Assembly (NCBI RefSeq): GCF_000250675.2
Contig: NC_018681.1
Span: 9,114,001-9,178,000 of the forward strand
Direction: 5' to 3'
DNA length: 64,000 nt
Origin: Nocardia brasiliensis ATCC 700358
GTDB lineage: Bacteria > Actinomycetota > Actinomycetes > Mycobacteriales > Mycobacteriaceae
In this document: in pieces, positions 36,202 through 45,296 of the stretch
Layout of the letters: every line of letters begins with the position of its first letter
Position numbering within the stretch: the first letter of the stretch is position 1
Position numbers and translations under genes: made by a program
Notes under the pieces: model-generated
Seen by the model: the letters and a program-made list of their open reading frames with translations, nothing else
Database searches by the model: none
Told to the model about the DNA's origin: nothing

Positions 36202-36675
36202 TCACGCCGTGCCGGAATGCCGGGTCGTCATCTGCTGGACGGCGTCGAGCACCGCGGTGCGCGGCGGCATCCGGAGCACGCCGGGTGCCGGTTCGCCCGC
36301 CCAGTGCCAGCCGCGCGCGCAGTCGCTGGTGGGCAGCATGATGTGATGCCCACCGGGCAGCACGGTGACCTGATGGCCGGCCAGGTATCGGCGCACCAGC
36401 ACCTCGACGGGGCGGGCCGGGCTCGGTGGCGCGACCAGAAAGATCCAGGTGTGTTCGCCGGGATCGGCGATCACGGGCGCCGCGTAGGTGCGCTCGAGCG
36501 CGGCGAGCACGGTGCGGCCCAGGTCCGGCGGCATCGCGACGGCGCCGAGGACCGAGCCGGTGGTCACCACCGGTCGTCCGCCGAGTAGTTGCACCGGCAG
36601 CCCATACAAATGGCGCAGCCGATGCGCGATCTCATGGGATGAATGACAACGCTCGGTGTTCGGCACGATGTTCAT
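36202..36675 (-). CDS. Hypothetical protein divergent from an XRE regulator
   Basis: A protein of 157 residues from ATG 36675. It is soluble, with strand-rich segments (PGEHTWIFLV, VTVLPGGHHIMLPTSD) and a C-terminal helix. The pattern loosely recalls small actinobacterial proteins related to the N-terminal half of primase-polymerase domains, but no catalytic residues can be assigned. It is divergent from the XRE/TPR gene across 147 bp, so it is a plausible target of that regulator. Confidence 0.6.
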   Translation of the reverse strand: MNIVPNTERCHSSHEIAHRLRHLYGLPVQLLGGRPVVTTGSVLGAVAMPPDLGRTVLAALERTYAAPVIADPGEHTWIFLVAPPSPARPVEVLVRRYLAGHQVTVLPGGHHIMLPTSDCARGWHWAGEPAPGVLRMPPRTAVLDAVQQMTTRHSGTA

Positions 36676-36822
36676 TGCCGCCGCCCTTTGCTATGAAAGT
36701 TGCAGAAAGGCAACGATATTCCACGCGCCGGTAAACGGGTCGTACGTAATGTCCCACTTCGGCCGAACACCGTGGCTTAGCGTCGTACTCTGAAACCCAG
36801 ATTTAACAAAGGAATTGGGTCC

Positions 36823-38013
36823 ATGGACGATTCGTCGATCGGCGTCCGCATCCGCATGTTCCGCGGCCGGGCGCTCACCCAGCGCCAGTTGGCGGATCAG
36901 GCCGGGGTCAGCGTCGACCTGGTGCGCAAACTCGAGCAGGGCGGTCGGCAGACCGCGTCCATCGCCAGCCTGCAAAAGCTTGCGCGCGCACTGGATGTGG
37001 ACATCGCCGACCTCATCGGCAAGCGCGCCGGCGTGCCGTCCGGCGATCCGGATTCCGGCATCGTCGCGATCCGCCGCGCCTTGACCCCGGTCGACGACCT
37101 GCTCGGCGTGACCGAGGAGGAGTCCGCCGTCAGCCTCGAGGACGGGCGGCGCGCGGTCGATTACGCGTGGGGCGCGTACTGGGCCGGCCGCTACGAGCTG
37201 CTCACCTCGGTGCTGCCGACCGGGATCACCCAGTTGCGCGCGACCGTGCACGCCGCGCGCAACGGCTCGGTCCCGGTGGCGAACGAGCTACTGGCGCGGA
37301 TGTATTGGGTGACCGGCTGCACGCTGGTGCACCTCGGGCAGACCGATCCGGCGTTCCTGGCGATCCGGCAGGCGCTGGTGGCGGCGGCCGCGGGCGACGA
37401 CCCACTGCTGCTCGGCACCATTCGCGGCTCGGTCGCCTGGCAATTGCTCGTGCAGGGCCGCTACGCGGAGTCCCGGGGCGTCGCGCTGCGCGCGGCGGCC
37501 GAGCTGGAGCCGACGGGTGAGGTCCCGCTCGCCCATTTGTCCGCCTACGGCTCGCTGATGCTGCAGGGCGCGACCGCCGCGGGCCGGGCCCAGGCCGTGC
37601 CCGAAGCGCTGTCGCTGGTCGAGGCCGCACGCGAGGTCGCCGACCGGATCGGCAGTGACCGCACCGATTACGAAACCTATTTCGGCCCAGCGCAAATCGT
37701 CATGCAGACGGTCGATGTGCAGGTCTCGTCCGAGCGCTATCCGGAGGCGCTGGCCGCCGCGCGCGAGATGCCCGCCAACGGCGGCCTGCCGCAGTCCTCG
37801 CGCGCCCGTCACCTCGCCGATACCGCGGTGGCCCTGACCCGCACCGGCCAGCATCAGCGCGCGCTCGGCGCCCTGCTCACCGCCGAACGGGTAGGCGGCA
37901 CCGACTGGCTCAAATACCAGTCGCTGCCCCGCCACATCGTGGCCGAGCTGCTCGACCACGACCGCCGAGTCCCGTTGCGCGCCTTCGCCCGCCGCATCGG
38001 CGTCAACACCTGA
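36823..38013 (+). CDS. XRE-family regulator with TPR-like sensor region
   Basis: A protein of 396 residues from ATG 36823, with AAAGGAA upstream. The N-terminal helix-turn-helix (about 8-62) has LTQRQLADQAGVSVDLVRKLEQG. The remaining 330 residues are helical repeats of TPR type (for example AFLAIRQALVAAAAGDDPLLL). This architecture is common in actinobacterial regulators that respond to peptides or growth state. The ligand and regulon are unknown. The divergent 36202 gene is the obvious candidate target. Confidence 0.83.
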   Translation: MDDSSIGVRIRMFRGRALTQRQLADQAGVSVDLVRKLEQGGRQTASIASLQKLARALDVDIADLIGKRAGVPSGDPDSGIVAIRRALTPVDDLLGVTEEESAVSLEDGRRAVDYAWGAYWAGRYELLTSVLPTGITQLRATVHAARNGSVPVANELLARMYWVTGCTLVHLGQTDPAFLAIRQALVAAAAGDDPLLLGTIRGSVAWQLLVQGRYAESRGVALRAAAELEPTGEVPLAHLSAYGSLMLQGATAAGRAQAVPEALSLVEAAREVADRIGSDRTDYETYFGPAQIVMQTVDVQVSSERYPEALAAAREMPANGGLPQSSRARHLADTAVALTRTGQHQRALGALLTAERVGGTDWLKYQSLPRHIVAELLDHDRRVPLRAFARRIGVNT

Positions 38014-38043
38014 GCGAACCGGACCCGACGCCGATCGAAATGC

Positions 38044-38745
38044 TCAGTGGCCCATCATGCGGCGCCAGTGCGCCATGAAGGTGTGCTTGGCGGTGAGGGA
38101 GCCGAAGCGGATCCGGCCGCGGACGACGACGTGCAGCGGTCCGATGGGCGGGCCGGTGCGCACCTTGTTGTTGACGCTGGAGCCGATCAGATCCACCTCG
38201 TTGAGGTCGACGGTGGCTTCGCGCGGCACGATGAGGGTGAGCGAGCTGCAGAAATCGTCCACGTTCACCTCGACCACCTGGGTCGACATGATCGCCTCGG
38301 TGAAGTCGAGGGTGACCCCGGAGAGCCAGTTGTTGAGGTGCAGGGTCGGCGCGACCTGCCACGGCCCGCGCCGGTTCACCCCGGACAGCCTGCTGCGGAT
38401 CACGCTGCCGTTGCCGGTGACCGGGCTGATCGGCGGCGGCGCCGGGCGGTGCTTCACGAACGAGGGCGTGGTGTTCACGAAGGTGGAGGGCGGCGCGGTG
38501 GGCTGACCGACCAGCCGGACCCCGGGCAGGTCGATGAGCACGGCGTTCAGCTCACCACGGGTTTTCGCGGCGAGCGCGGTGTCCATCCGCTCGGTGAACT
38601 CGCCCAGCGAGAGCATGCCGAGACCGACGGCACGTTGCAGCAGCTGCCCGACGTGCTCGCGTTCGGCGTCGGATACGCGTAGATCCCGGTCACCGATCGC
38701 GTCACCGGGGCCGACGCCGTGGGATGTCGATTCGGGTCCGCCCAT
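38044..38745 (-). CDS. DUF1707 protein with LiaF-like C-terminal domain
   Basis: A protein of 233 residues. The DUF1707 motif (RDLRVSDAEREHVGQLLQRA) is followed by the SHOCT-like segment with GMLSLGEFTERMD. A central Pro-rich linker leads to a C-terminal beta-rich region like the cell-wall-active antibiotic response (LiaF/DUF2154) domain. There is no membrane helix. Such proteins are linked to envelope-stress sensing. It lies just downstream of the kinase/regulator pair on the same strand, 80 bp away. Confidence 0.8.
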   Translation of the reverse strand: MGGPESTSHGVGPGDAIGDRDLRVSDAEREHVGQLLQRAVGLGMLSLGEFTERMDTALAAKTRGELNAVLIDLPGVRLVGQPTAPPSTFVNTTPSFVKHRPAPPPISPVTGNGSVIRSRLSGVNRRGPWQVAPTLHLNNWLSGVTLDFTEAIMSTQVVEVNVDDFCSSLTLIVPREATVDLNEVDLIGSSVNNKVRTGPPIGPLHVVVRGRIRFGSLTAKHTFMAHWRRMMGH

Positions 38746-38825
38746 GGTTCGAGATTACCGATTCACCGGCTCCGGCGTATCAGGGCGATCCCGGATTCGG
38801 AGCGGCGTTTCGTACCTCCGCCGGA

Positions 38826-39494
38826 CTACTCCAGTCCCTGCTCGATCGCATAGCGGGTCAACTCCACCCGGTTGGCCAGCTGCAGCTTGCGCAGCGTGGC
38901 CTGCACGTGGTTCTCCACGGTGCGATGACTCAGGTTGAGCCGGGACGCGATCTGCTTGGCGGACAACCCCTTCGCGACCATGCGCAGCACCTCGGTCTCG
39001 CGTTCGGTCAGCGCGGGCCGGTGCGGCTCGTCGGGCGCGGCGGGCGCCGTGGCCATCCGCCGGTATTCGCCGAGCACCAGCCCGGCCAGACCGGGGGTGA
39101 ACACCGGCTGCCCGGCCGCGGTCGCGCGCACCGCCTCGATCAGCTCTGCCACCGACGCGCTCTTCACCAGATACCCCGAGGCCCCGGCCTTGATCGCGTC
39201 GAGCACGTCGTCGCGTTCGGCCGAGGCGGAGAGCACGAGCACCCGGCTCTGCGGCGAGACGCGCAGCACCTCGGCCGTCGCCTGCGCGCCGTTCCCGTCG
39301 GTCAGCTGCATGTCCATCAGCACCACCGCGGGTTGCACCGCCGCGGCCCGCCTGGTCGCGCTGCCCACCCCGTCCGCGGTGGCGACCACCGCGAACCCGG
39401 CCTCGGCGAGGTCGCGCGACACCCCGTCCCGCCACATCGGGTGGTCGTCCACCACCATCACCGAAATCGCTTCGGTCGCAGCACTGTCGGTCAT
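38826..39494 (-). CDS. NarL/LuxR-type response regulator
   Basis: A protein of 222 residues from ATG 39494, which overlaps the kinase stop by 4 bp (ATGA). The receiver domain has VVDDH at the N-terminus and the phospho-acceptor D61 in VLMDMQL. The LuxR helix-turn-helix at the C-terminus reads LTERETEVLRMVAKGLSAKQIA. It is the partner of the upstream kinase. The DUF1707 gene may be a target or operon member. Confidence 0.92.
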   Translation of the reverse strand: MTDSAATEAISVMVVDDHPMWRDGVSRDLAEAGFAVVATADGVGSATRRAAAVQPAVVLMDMQLTDGNGAQATAEVLRVSPQSRVLVLSASAERDDVLDAIKAGASGYLVKSASVAELIEAVRATAAGQPVFTPGLAGLVLGEYRRMATAPAAPDEPHRPALTERETEVLRMVAKGLSAKQIASRLNLSHRTVENHVQATLRKLQLANRVELTRYAIEQGLE

Positions 39495-40675
39495 AGTCCG
39501 CTCCTCGGTACCCGGAATTCCCATTCGGTGCCGAAGCCGACGCCGCCGTCGATTTCGGTGAGCAGATCGGCGGTACCGCCCAGGGCGGCGATCCGTCCGA
39601 CGATCGACCGGGAAACCCCCAGTCGCCCTTCGGCTTCCGCTTCGGCCAGGCGGCCGGGCGCGATGCCGACACCGTCGTCGCGCACCGAGATCACCAGTTC
39701 GTCGCCGGTGTCCTCCAGCAGCACATACGTTTTCGCGTCCGGCCCGGCATGCAGTTCGGCATTGGACAGCGCGTTGGCGACGGCGGCCGCGATCTCGCCC
39801 GCCGCCCACCGCCCGATCAGCACCGGATCACCGGGGGTGGAGACGAACACGGCCGGCTTCGCGTGCACGGTGAGCAGCGGTCGCAGGTCGACCTCGGCGC
39901 CGCCGGAATCGCCTCGATCGGCCTGTTCGCTGATCAGCACCCGCAGCGCCACTTCCTGTTCCCCGGCCCGCTGCGCCAGTTCCGCGGTGGCACCGCCGAT
40001 CTCGGTGCCGCGCCGCTTGATGTAGCTGAGCACCTGCAGCACGCCGTCGTGCACCTCGCGCGAAAGCCGTTCGCGCTCTTCGGCGGCGGCGGTCAGCCGG
40101 ACGGCACGTTCGAGCTGGTCCTGCGAGCGGCGCGCGGTGTTCGCCGCCAGGCCGAGGGCCAGGCCGACGGAGACCAGCACCGGCACCGTCGCATCGGTCC
40201 ACACGTCCTGCCCCCACTGGTCGCGCACGGTCAGCGCCGCCGAGGCGATCAGCGCGCCGGAGAGCACGCCCGCGATCGGCCCGCGCAGGATCGCCGCCCC
40301 GATCACCGCGTTGGCGGCCCAGAGCGTGGTCGGCAGCGTCTGATGTCCGTGATACCAGTCGTAGTCGGCGACCAGCCGGGTCGCGGCCATCAGCGCGATC
40401 ACGACGACGTGGTCGCCGAGCACCACCCAGCCGCGCAGCCGCCGCACCTCGGGAAACTGCCACTGCGACAACATGATCGCCGACGCACCCGACCAGACCG
40501 CCATCAGCGCGACGAGCACCCAGCTCAACCGCTGATTCTGGTAGTAGGGCACCGAGGCGACCTGCTGACCGACCGCGTACAGCAGGGTCACCAGGCGCAG
40601 CGCCTGCACCGCCCGCCACAGCGGCGTGGTGGCCACGTCGGACGAGCGCGGCTCAGCCCCGCGGCGCGCCATCAC
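39491..40675 (-). CDS. MacS-type sensor histidine kinase
   Basis: A protein of 394 residues. Five to six N-terminal membrane helices (about 25-180) lead to a HisKA_3 dimerisation region with the phospho-acceptor H209 in REVHDGVLQVL, then an HATPase domain with NALSNAELHA and DDGVGIAPG. It signals to the coupled response regulator. It overlaps the AI-2E gene by 23 bp, so transporter, kinase and regulator form one operon. Confidence 0.9.
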   Translation of the reverse strand: MMARRGAEPRSSDVATTPLWRAVQALRLVTLLYAVGQQVASVPYYQNQRLSWVLVALMAVWSGASAIMLSQWQFPEVRRLRGWVVLGDHVVVIALMAATRLVADYDWYHGHQTLPTTLWAANAVIGAAILRGPIAGVLSGALIASAALTVRDQWGQDVWTDATVPVLVSVGLALGLAANTARRSQDQLERAVRLTAAAEERERLSREVHDGVLQVLSYIKRRGTEIGGATAELAQRAGEQEVALRVLISEQADRGDSGGAEVDLRPLLTVHAKPAVFVSTPGDPVLIGRWAAGEIAAAVANALSNAELHAGPDAKTYVLLEDTGDELVISVRDDGVGIAPGRLAEAEAEGRLGVSRSIVGRIAALGGTADLLTEIDGGVGFGTEWEFRVPRSGL

Positions 40676-41903
40676 CGGATCCGGGCTCGGCGGACCCGGC
40701 CTCGGGTGTCTCGTCCGCGGCCTTGGCCAAGGTCGCCGCCACGTCGAAGCGGCCCGGGTCCGGTTCGTCGGGTTCGACCTCCCCGGTTTGCAGGTCCTCG
40801 AACAATTCCTCCGGCGTGTCCGCGAGCAGCGAGCGAATGGCCGTGTTCATCACCGCGACGAACGGCACCGCGAGCAGACCGCCCGCGATCCCGCCGAGCA
40901 CCACGCCCGCCGTGATCGCCAGCACCACCGCCAGCGGATGGATGCTCACCGCCCGGCCGAGCAGCAGCGGTTGCAGCACATGGCCTTCCAGCTGCATCAC
41001 CGCGATGATGATGCCGAGCACGATCAACGAGGTGATCACGCCCTTGGTCACCAGCGCGATGAACACCGCGACGAACCCGGCCACGAACGCGCCGATGATC
41101 GGGATGAACGCGCCGATGAACACCAGCGAGGCCAGCGGAAGCGCCAGCGGCACACCGAGGATGCCGAGCCCGGCACCGATGCCGATGGCGTCCACTGCCG
41201 CCACGGCCACGGTGGCGCGCACGAACCCGACCAGCGTGCCGAAGCCCAGCTGTCCGGCGGTGCGCACCCGCTCCCGCTGCGGCGTGGGCACGATCCGGGT
41301 GACGAACTGCCAGATCTGATCGCCGCCGTAGAGGAAGAAGATGAGGATGAACAGGGTCAGGAAGATGCCGGTCAGCAGTTCGAAGATAACCGTCGCGGTG
41401 GTCAGCGCCCCGCTGGTGAGCCGGTCCTGATTGGACTGGATGGTCTTGACGATCTGGTCGCCGGCATTGCCGATCTGATCGTTGCTCATATGCAGCGGAC
41501 CGGTGATCAGCCAATCCTGAATCTTGTGAATGCTGTTGGTGAACTCGCGGGAAAGCTGCGGCACGCCGGCGATGAACTGCTCCACGACGAAGGTCATGAT
41601 GCCCGCGACCAGCCCGAGCGAGCCGACCAGCGCGACGAAGACACCGACCGAGCGCGGCACCCCCATTCGCTGTAGCCAATCCACCAGTGGCGCGAGCAAT
41701 GCGGCCGCGAGCAGGGCGATGGCCAGCGGAATCACCACCGTCGCCAGCTTCTGGATGATCGCGACCAGCGCCAGCGCCACCGCGAAGAGGATCAGCATCC
41801 GCCAACCCCATTCCGCTGACACCCGCACGATCGGATGCACGGAGTCAGCGGCAGGCCGCGCCAGGGAGGCTTTCCGCTTCGTGTTCGGCTTGGGGTCGGT
41901 CAC
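40653..41903 (-). CDS. AI-2E family exporter-type membrane protein
   Basis: GTG 41903 is chosen, giving 416 residues; the open frame beyond it has non-coding composition. It has about eight membrane helices with the family's large extracytoplasmic region between helices 3 and 4 (VEQFIAGVPQL onwards) and conserved QLEGHVLQPLLLG. The tail is acidic and disordered. The family (PF01594) includes transporters of small molecules and ions. In M. tuberculosis the homologue Rv0205 sits beside mmpL3; here the gene lies 10 kb away, coupled to a two-component system. Confidence 0.85.
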   Translation of the reverse strand: MTDPKPNTKRKASLARPAADSVHPIVRVSAEWGWRMLILFAVALALVAIIQKLATVVIPLAIALLAAALLAPLVDWLQRMGVPRSVGVFVALVGSLGLVAGIMTFVVEQFIAGVPQLSREFTNSIHKIQDWLITGPLHMSNDQIGNAGDQIVKTIQSNQDRLTSGALTTATVIFELLTGIFLTLFILIFFLYGGDQIWQFVTRIVPTPQRERVRTAGQLGFGTLVGFVRATVAVAAVDAIGIGAGLGILGVPLALPLASLVFIGAFIPIIGAFVAGFVAVFIALVTKGVITSLIVLGIIIAVMQLEGHVLQPLLLGRAVSIHPLAVVLAITAGVVLGGIAGGLLAVPFVAVMNTAIRSLLADTPEELFEDLQTGEVEPDEPDPGRFDVAATLAKAADETPEAGSAEPGSGDGAPRG

Positions 41904-42052
41904 CTCGCCGAGCTTAACGGGCACACCAGGGCAAAGTCCCGCGTCGACCCGCGCCGAACCGGGGCCGGGCCGGACCCCGACCGATGCTGAGCCGCACCGG
42001 CGCAACAGCGCCGCAGCGGTGGACGCATGATCGAAACGCTAGATTGTTGGTT

Positions 42053-43621
42053 GTGTCAGCGCCCTTGGAAGCGGTCAAACAGACCATGCGAACGCGCTGG
42101 CCGCTGTACTTGGCATCGATGCTGCTGGCCAACGCCTTCGGCGCGGTGCTGGTGTGGGCGTTCATCCAGTACGGCCTCCCGGTCCCCGAAGACGCGCAGC
42201 GCGGTGCCAGGCACACCGGCCTGGTGGTTCCCGGCCTGGTGTTCATCACCGGCGGCGTGCTCAGCGCGGCCGCGTCCGCGCTGATGCTGCGCCCGGTGAT
42301 GCGCTGGCAGATGCGCGGCGGACCACCGAGCAGGCAGGAACAGATGGCCGCGCTGCATGCGCCGCTGCGCCAGGCGATCCTGCATCTGGCGCTGTGGTTG
42401 ATCGGCGGCGCGATCCTGGCGGCCTTGATCATTTCCGAAGAACCCAAGCTGGCGGGCGCGGTGATCGTCACCGAATGCATGGCCGCCACCATCGTGTTCG
42501 GTTTCACCTACATGCTCGGCGAGCGGATCCTGCGCCCCGTCGCCGCCGAGGCGCTGACCGCGGGCACCTTCGATCACACGCTGACCCCGGGCGTCGGCAC
42601 CCGGATGGCCATGACCTGGGGCATGGGCACCTTCGCCCCCACCATCGCCATCGTGCTGCTGTGTATCACGCAGATCTCCTCGGACGTGAAGTTCTCCGCC
42701 CAATCGCTGGCGATCTCCATCCTGCTGCTCTGCGGTGTGGTCATCCTGCAGGCCCTCGCGCTCTCGATGCTCACCGGTTCCAGCATCTCCGATCCGGTAC
42801 GCCAGCTCAGCCAGGCCATCGACCGGGTGCAGGAGGGCGCGCGCGACGTACAGGTCGAGGTCTTCGACGGCAGCGAGATCGGCCTGCTGCAGGTGGGCTT
42901 CAACCGGATGATGGAAGAGGCCGCCAAACGCCGCCAGCTGCAAGAACTGTTCGGCCAGCACGTCGGCGAGGAGGTGGCGCAGCGCGCGCTCGACTACGGC
43001 ACCGAACTCGGCGGCGAGACCCGGTTCGTGGCGGTGCTGTTCGTCGATATGGTCGGCTCCACCGCGACCGCCGCCGAGCGACCGCCCACCGAGGTGGTGA
43101 GCCTGCTCAACGAGTTCTTCCGGATCGTGGTCGACGTGATCGACCGGCACAACGGGTTCGTCAACAAGTTCGTCGGCGATGCCGCGCTGGCCATCTTCGG
43201 CGCGCCGCTGGACCGCCCGGACGCGCCGACCGCGGCGCTGGCCGCCGCCCGGGAACTGCGCGAAGTGCTGCGCGAGGTGCCCGGCCTCGATATCGGGATC
43301 GGGGTATCGGCCGGACTGGCCGTCGCCGGAAATATCGGTGCGGCAAATCGTTTCGAATACACGGTGATCGGCGATCCGGTCAACGAGGCATCCCGGCTGA
43401 CCGAGCTCGCCAAAGATCAGCCGGGGCGCACCTTGGCCTCGGGCAGCGCGCTGTATTTCGCCGATGAAAGCGAGCAGGACAAATGGGAAACCGGCGAAGA
43501 AGTACAACTGCGCGGCCGGCGCCGAAAAACCATGCTCGCGTGGCCGAGAGAAAGCCTCGATGTCGCTCGGGCCGGATCGGAAGTCCCGGATGATGCGGCC
43601 GGCACGCAGGTCGCCACCTAG
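42053..43621 (+). CDS. Membrane-bound class III adenylate cyclase with HAMP domain
   Basis: A protein of 522 residues from GTG 42053. Six membrane helices (about 20-240) are followed by a HAMP linker (about 240-293) and the catalytic domain. Key residues are present: metal-binding D332 (LFVDMVGS) and D376 (FVGD), purine-recognising K372, and transition-state N444 and R448 (PVNEASRLT). It makes cAMP from ATP; the layout is that of the Rv1318c-Rv1320c/Rv3645 group. It is divergent from the AI-2E operon. Confidence 0.9.
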   Translation: MSAPLEAVKQTMRTRWPLYLASMLLANAFGAVLVWAFIQYGLPVPEDAQRGARHTGLVVPGLVFITGGVLSAAASALMLRPVMRWQMRGGPPSRQEQMAALHAPLRQAILHLALWLIGGAILAALIISEEPKLAGAVIVTECMAATIVFGFTYMLGERILRPVAAEALTAGTFDHTLTPGVGTRMAMTWGMGTFAPTIAIVLLCITQISSDVKFSAQSLAISILLLCGVVILQALALSMLTGSSISDPVRQLSQAIDRVQEGARDVQVEVFDGSEIGLLQVGFNRMMEEAAKRRQLQELFGQHVGEEVAQRALDYGTELGGETRFVAVLFVDMVGSTATAAERPPTEVVSLLNEFFRIVVDVIDRHNGFVNKFVGDAALAIFGAPLDRPDAPTAALAAARELREVLREVPGLDIGIGVSAGLAVAGNIGAANRFEYTVIGDPVNEASRLTELAKDQPGRTLASGSALYFADESEQDKWETGEEVQLRGRRRKTMLAWPRESLDVARAGSEVPDDAAGTQVAT

Positions 43622-43675
43622 CCGACCACGCGGTAGACCGATGAAACACCAGCGTTCCCGAGTTAGGCTGACCAG

Positions 43676-44764
43676 GTGACGGCCAATGGGGAACTGGCAG
43701 GAGAACCTGCGCCGGCGCACACGGACGAGACCCGCCGTGGCAAATTCTGGTGGCTGAAATGGGTCGGCGGCATCGCCCTGCTGGGTTTGTTGATCGCCGA
43801 GGGCATCTATCTGTGGCCCCGGCTGCACGAATCATGGCAAAAACTCAGCGACATACATTGGGGCTGGGTCGCCGCGTGTATTTGGTTGCAGGCATTGTCG
43901 ATGAGCGGATTCGGCCGCGTGCAGAAACAACTGCTGAACGCGGGCGGCGTCGAAGTGAGCCAGCGCAAATCCGTCGCGGTGGTCTACGGCGCCACCGCCA
44001 TGTCCGTCACTTTGCCCGCGGGGCAGGTGTTCTCCACCGCCTTCACCTACCGGCAGACCCGCCGCTTCGGCGCCAGCCCGATCGTGGCGTCCTGGCAGCT
44101 GGTGTTCTCCGGCGTGGTGGCCGCGGTCGGACTCGCGCTGCTCGGGGTGGGCGGCACGTTCCTGTCCGGCGGCAGCATCGGGCCGTTCAAGCTGGTCCTG
44201 TCGATCGCCGCGGTGATCGCCCTGGTGTGGGGCGGCAACTATGTCTCGAACAATCCCGGCTCGCTGGAGGCCCTGCTGCGCCGGGCGCTCGGGCTGCTGA
44301 ACCGGCTCCGCAAACGCCCCGCCGACCAGGGCGCGAGCAAGGTCGGCGACGTACTGGCGCAATTGGAGTCGGTGAAACTCGGCAAACGCGATGGGGCACT
44401 CGTCGCGCTGTGGGCGCTGCTGCACCGCTTCGCGGACGTGGCCTGCCTCGGCGCCGCCTGCTACGCCGTCGGCGCCGACCCGCGGCTGGCCGGGCTGCTG
44501 CTCGCCTTCGCCATCGGTAAGGCCGTCGGCTCGATCCCGTTCGCCCCCGGCGGCATCGTCTATGTCGACGCGACCCTCATCTACGGCCTCACCGCGGCGG
44601 CGGGGCTGCCCGCGGCGCAGGCCGTGGCCGCCGCGTTCGTCTACCGGCTGGTGAGCTTCATCCTGGTGGCGATCGTCGGCTGGATCGTGTTCCTCTTCCT
44701 GTTCCGTACCCCGCAGGACGACGACGCCGAATACGAGAAGGAATTCTCCCAGCGCCGGTTCTGA
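43676..44764 (+). CDS. UPF0104/YbhN-type integral membrane protein
   Basis: A protein of 362 residues from GTG 43676, with about eight helices. It matches the lysylphosphatidylglycerol-synthase transmembrane (flippase-like) family, with GQVFSTAFTYRQTRRFGAS and IPFAPGGIVYVDATLIYGL as typical conserved loops. There is no aminoacyltransferase domain, so lipid transfer or flipping is more likely than lysine addition. It begins 54 bp after the cyclase stop and may be co-transcribed. Confidence 0.82.
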   Translation: MTANGELAGEPAPAHTDETRRGKFWWLKWVGGIALLGLLIAEGIYLWPRLHESWQKLSDIHWGWVAACIWLQALSMSGFGRVQKQLLNAGGVEVSQRKSVAVVYGATAMSVTLPAGQVFSTAFTYRQTRRFGASPIVASWQLVFSGVVAAVGLALLGVGGTFLSGGSIGPFKLVLSIAAVIALVWGGNYVSNNPGSLEALLRRALGLLNRLRKRPADQGASKVGDVLAQLESVKLGKRDGALVALWALLHRFADVACLGAACYAVGADPRLAGLLLAFAIGKAVGSIPFAPGGIVYVDATLIYGLTAAAGLPAAQAVAAAFVYRLVSFILVAIVGWIVFLFLFRTPQDDDAEYEKEFSQRRF

Positions 44765-44829
44765 GCGCGAACACGCAGTGCCGCAGGTGCTTCACATTCG
44801 GCGCGGCCGCGCCCACTACGCTGGCCCGC

Positions 44830-45210
44830 GTGAAGAAACTGGTGCCGTTGGTCGTCGATGCGCTGCTGGTGATCTTGTTCTGCGCGATCGGCAGGCGCAG
44901 TCACGACGAAGCGGTACTCACCGGCCTGCTGCGCACGCTGTGGCCGTTCGCGATCGGCCTGGCCCTGGGCTGGCTGGTCGCCATCGCCGCGGCGAGCAGG
45001 CTGTTCGGCGACGCCGGGCGGATCGCCCGCTTCGACGGAACCGCGCTGTGGCCCACCGGGATTCTGGTGTGGCTCGGCACGCTGGGCGGCGGCATGCTGC
45101 TGCGCGTGGTCAGCGGTCAGGGCACCGCGTTCAGCTTCGTGCTGGTCGCGGGTGTGGTGCTGGCGCTGTTCCTGCTCGGCTGGCGCGCGGCCATCAAAGC
45201 GTTGAACTAG
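44830..45210 (+). CDS. DUF3054 small membrane protein
   Basis: A protein of 126 residues from ATG 44830, with four hydrophobic helices and the family features FCAIGRRSHDE near the first helix and LWPTGILVWLGTLGGGM later. The function of the family is unknown. Its last codons are repeated in tandem right after the stop. Confidence 0.85.
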   Translation: MKKLVPLVVDALLVILFCAIGRRSHDEAVLTGLLRTLWPFAIGLALGWLVAIAAASRLFGDAGRIARFDGTALWPTGILVWLGTLGGGMLLRVVSGQGTAFSFVLVAGVVLALFLLGWRAAIKALN

Positions 45211-45278
45211 CCGCTGCGTCGAACTAGGACGCTGCGTTGAACTAGGCGCTGCGTTGAACTAGGCGCTGCGTTGAACTG
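45199..45278 (+). repeat. 17-18-bp tandem repeat of the gene 3' end
   Basis: The DUF3054 gene ends GCGTTGAACTAG at 45199-45210. The unit GCTGCGT(T/C)GAACTAG is then repeated, ending at 45227, 45245, 45262 and, truncated as GAACTG, at 45278. The steps are 17, 18, 17 and 16 bp. Every full copy keeps the TAG. Confidence 0.85.
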
Positions 45279-45296
45279 AACCGCTGCGGTGCTGTC

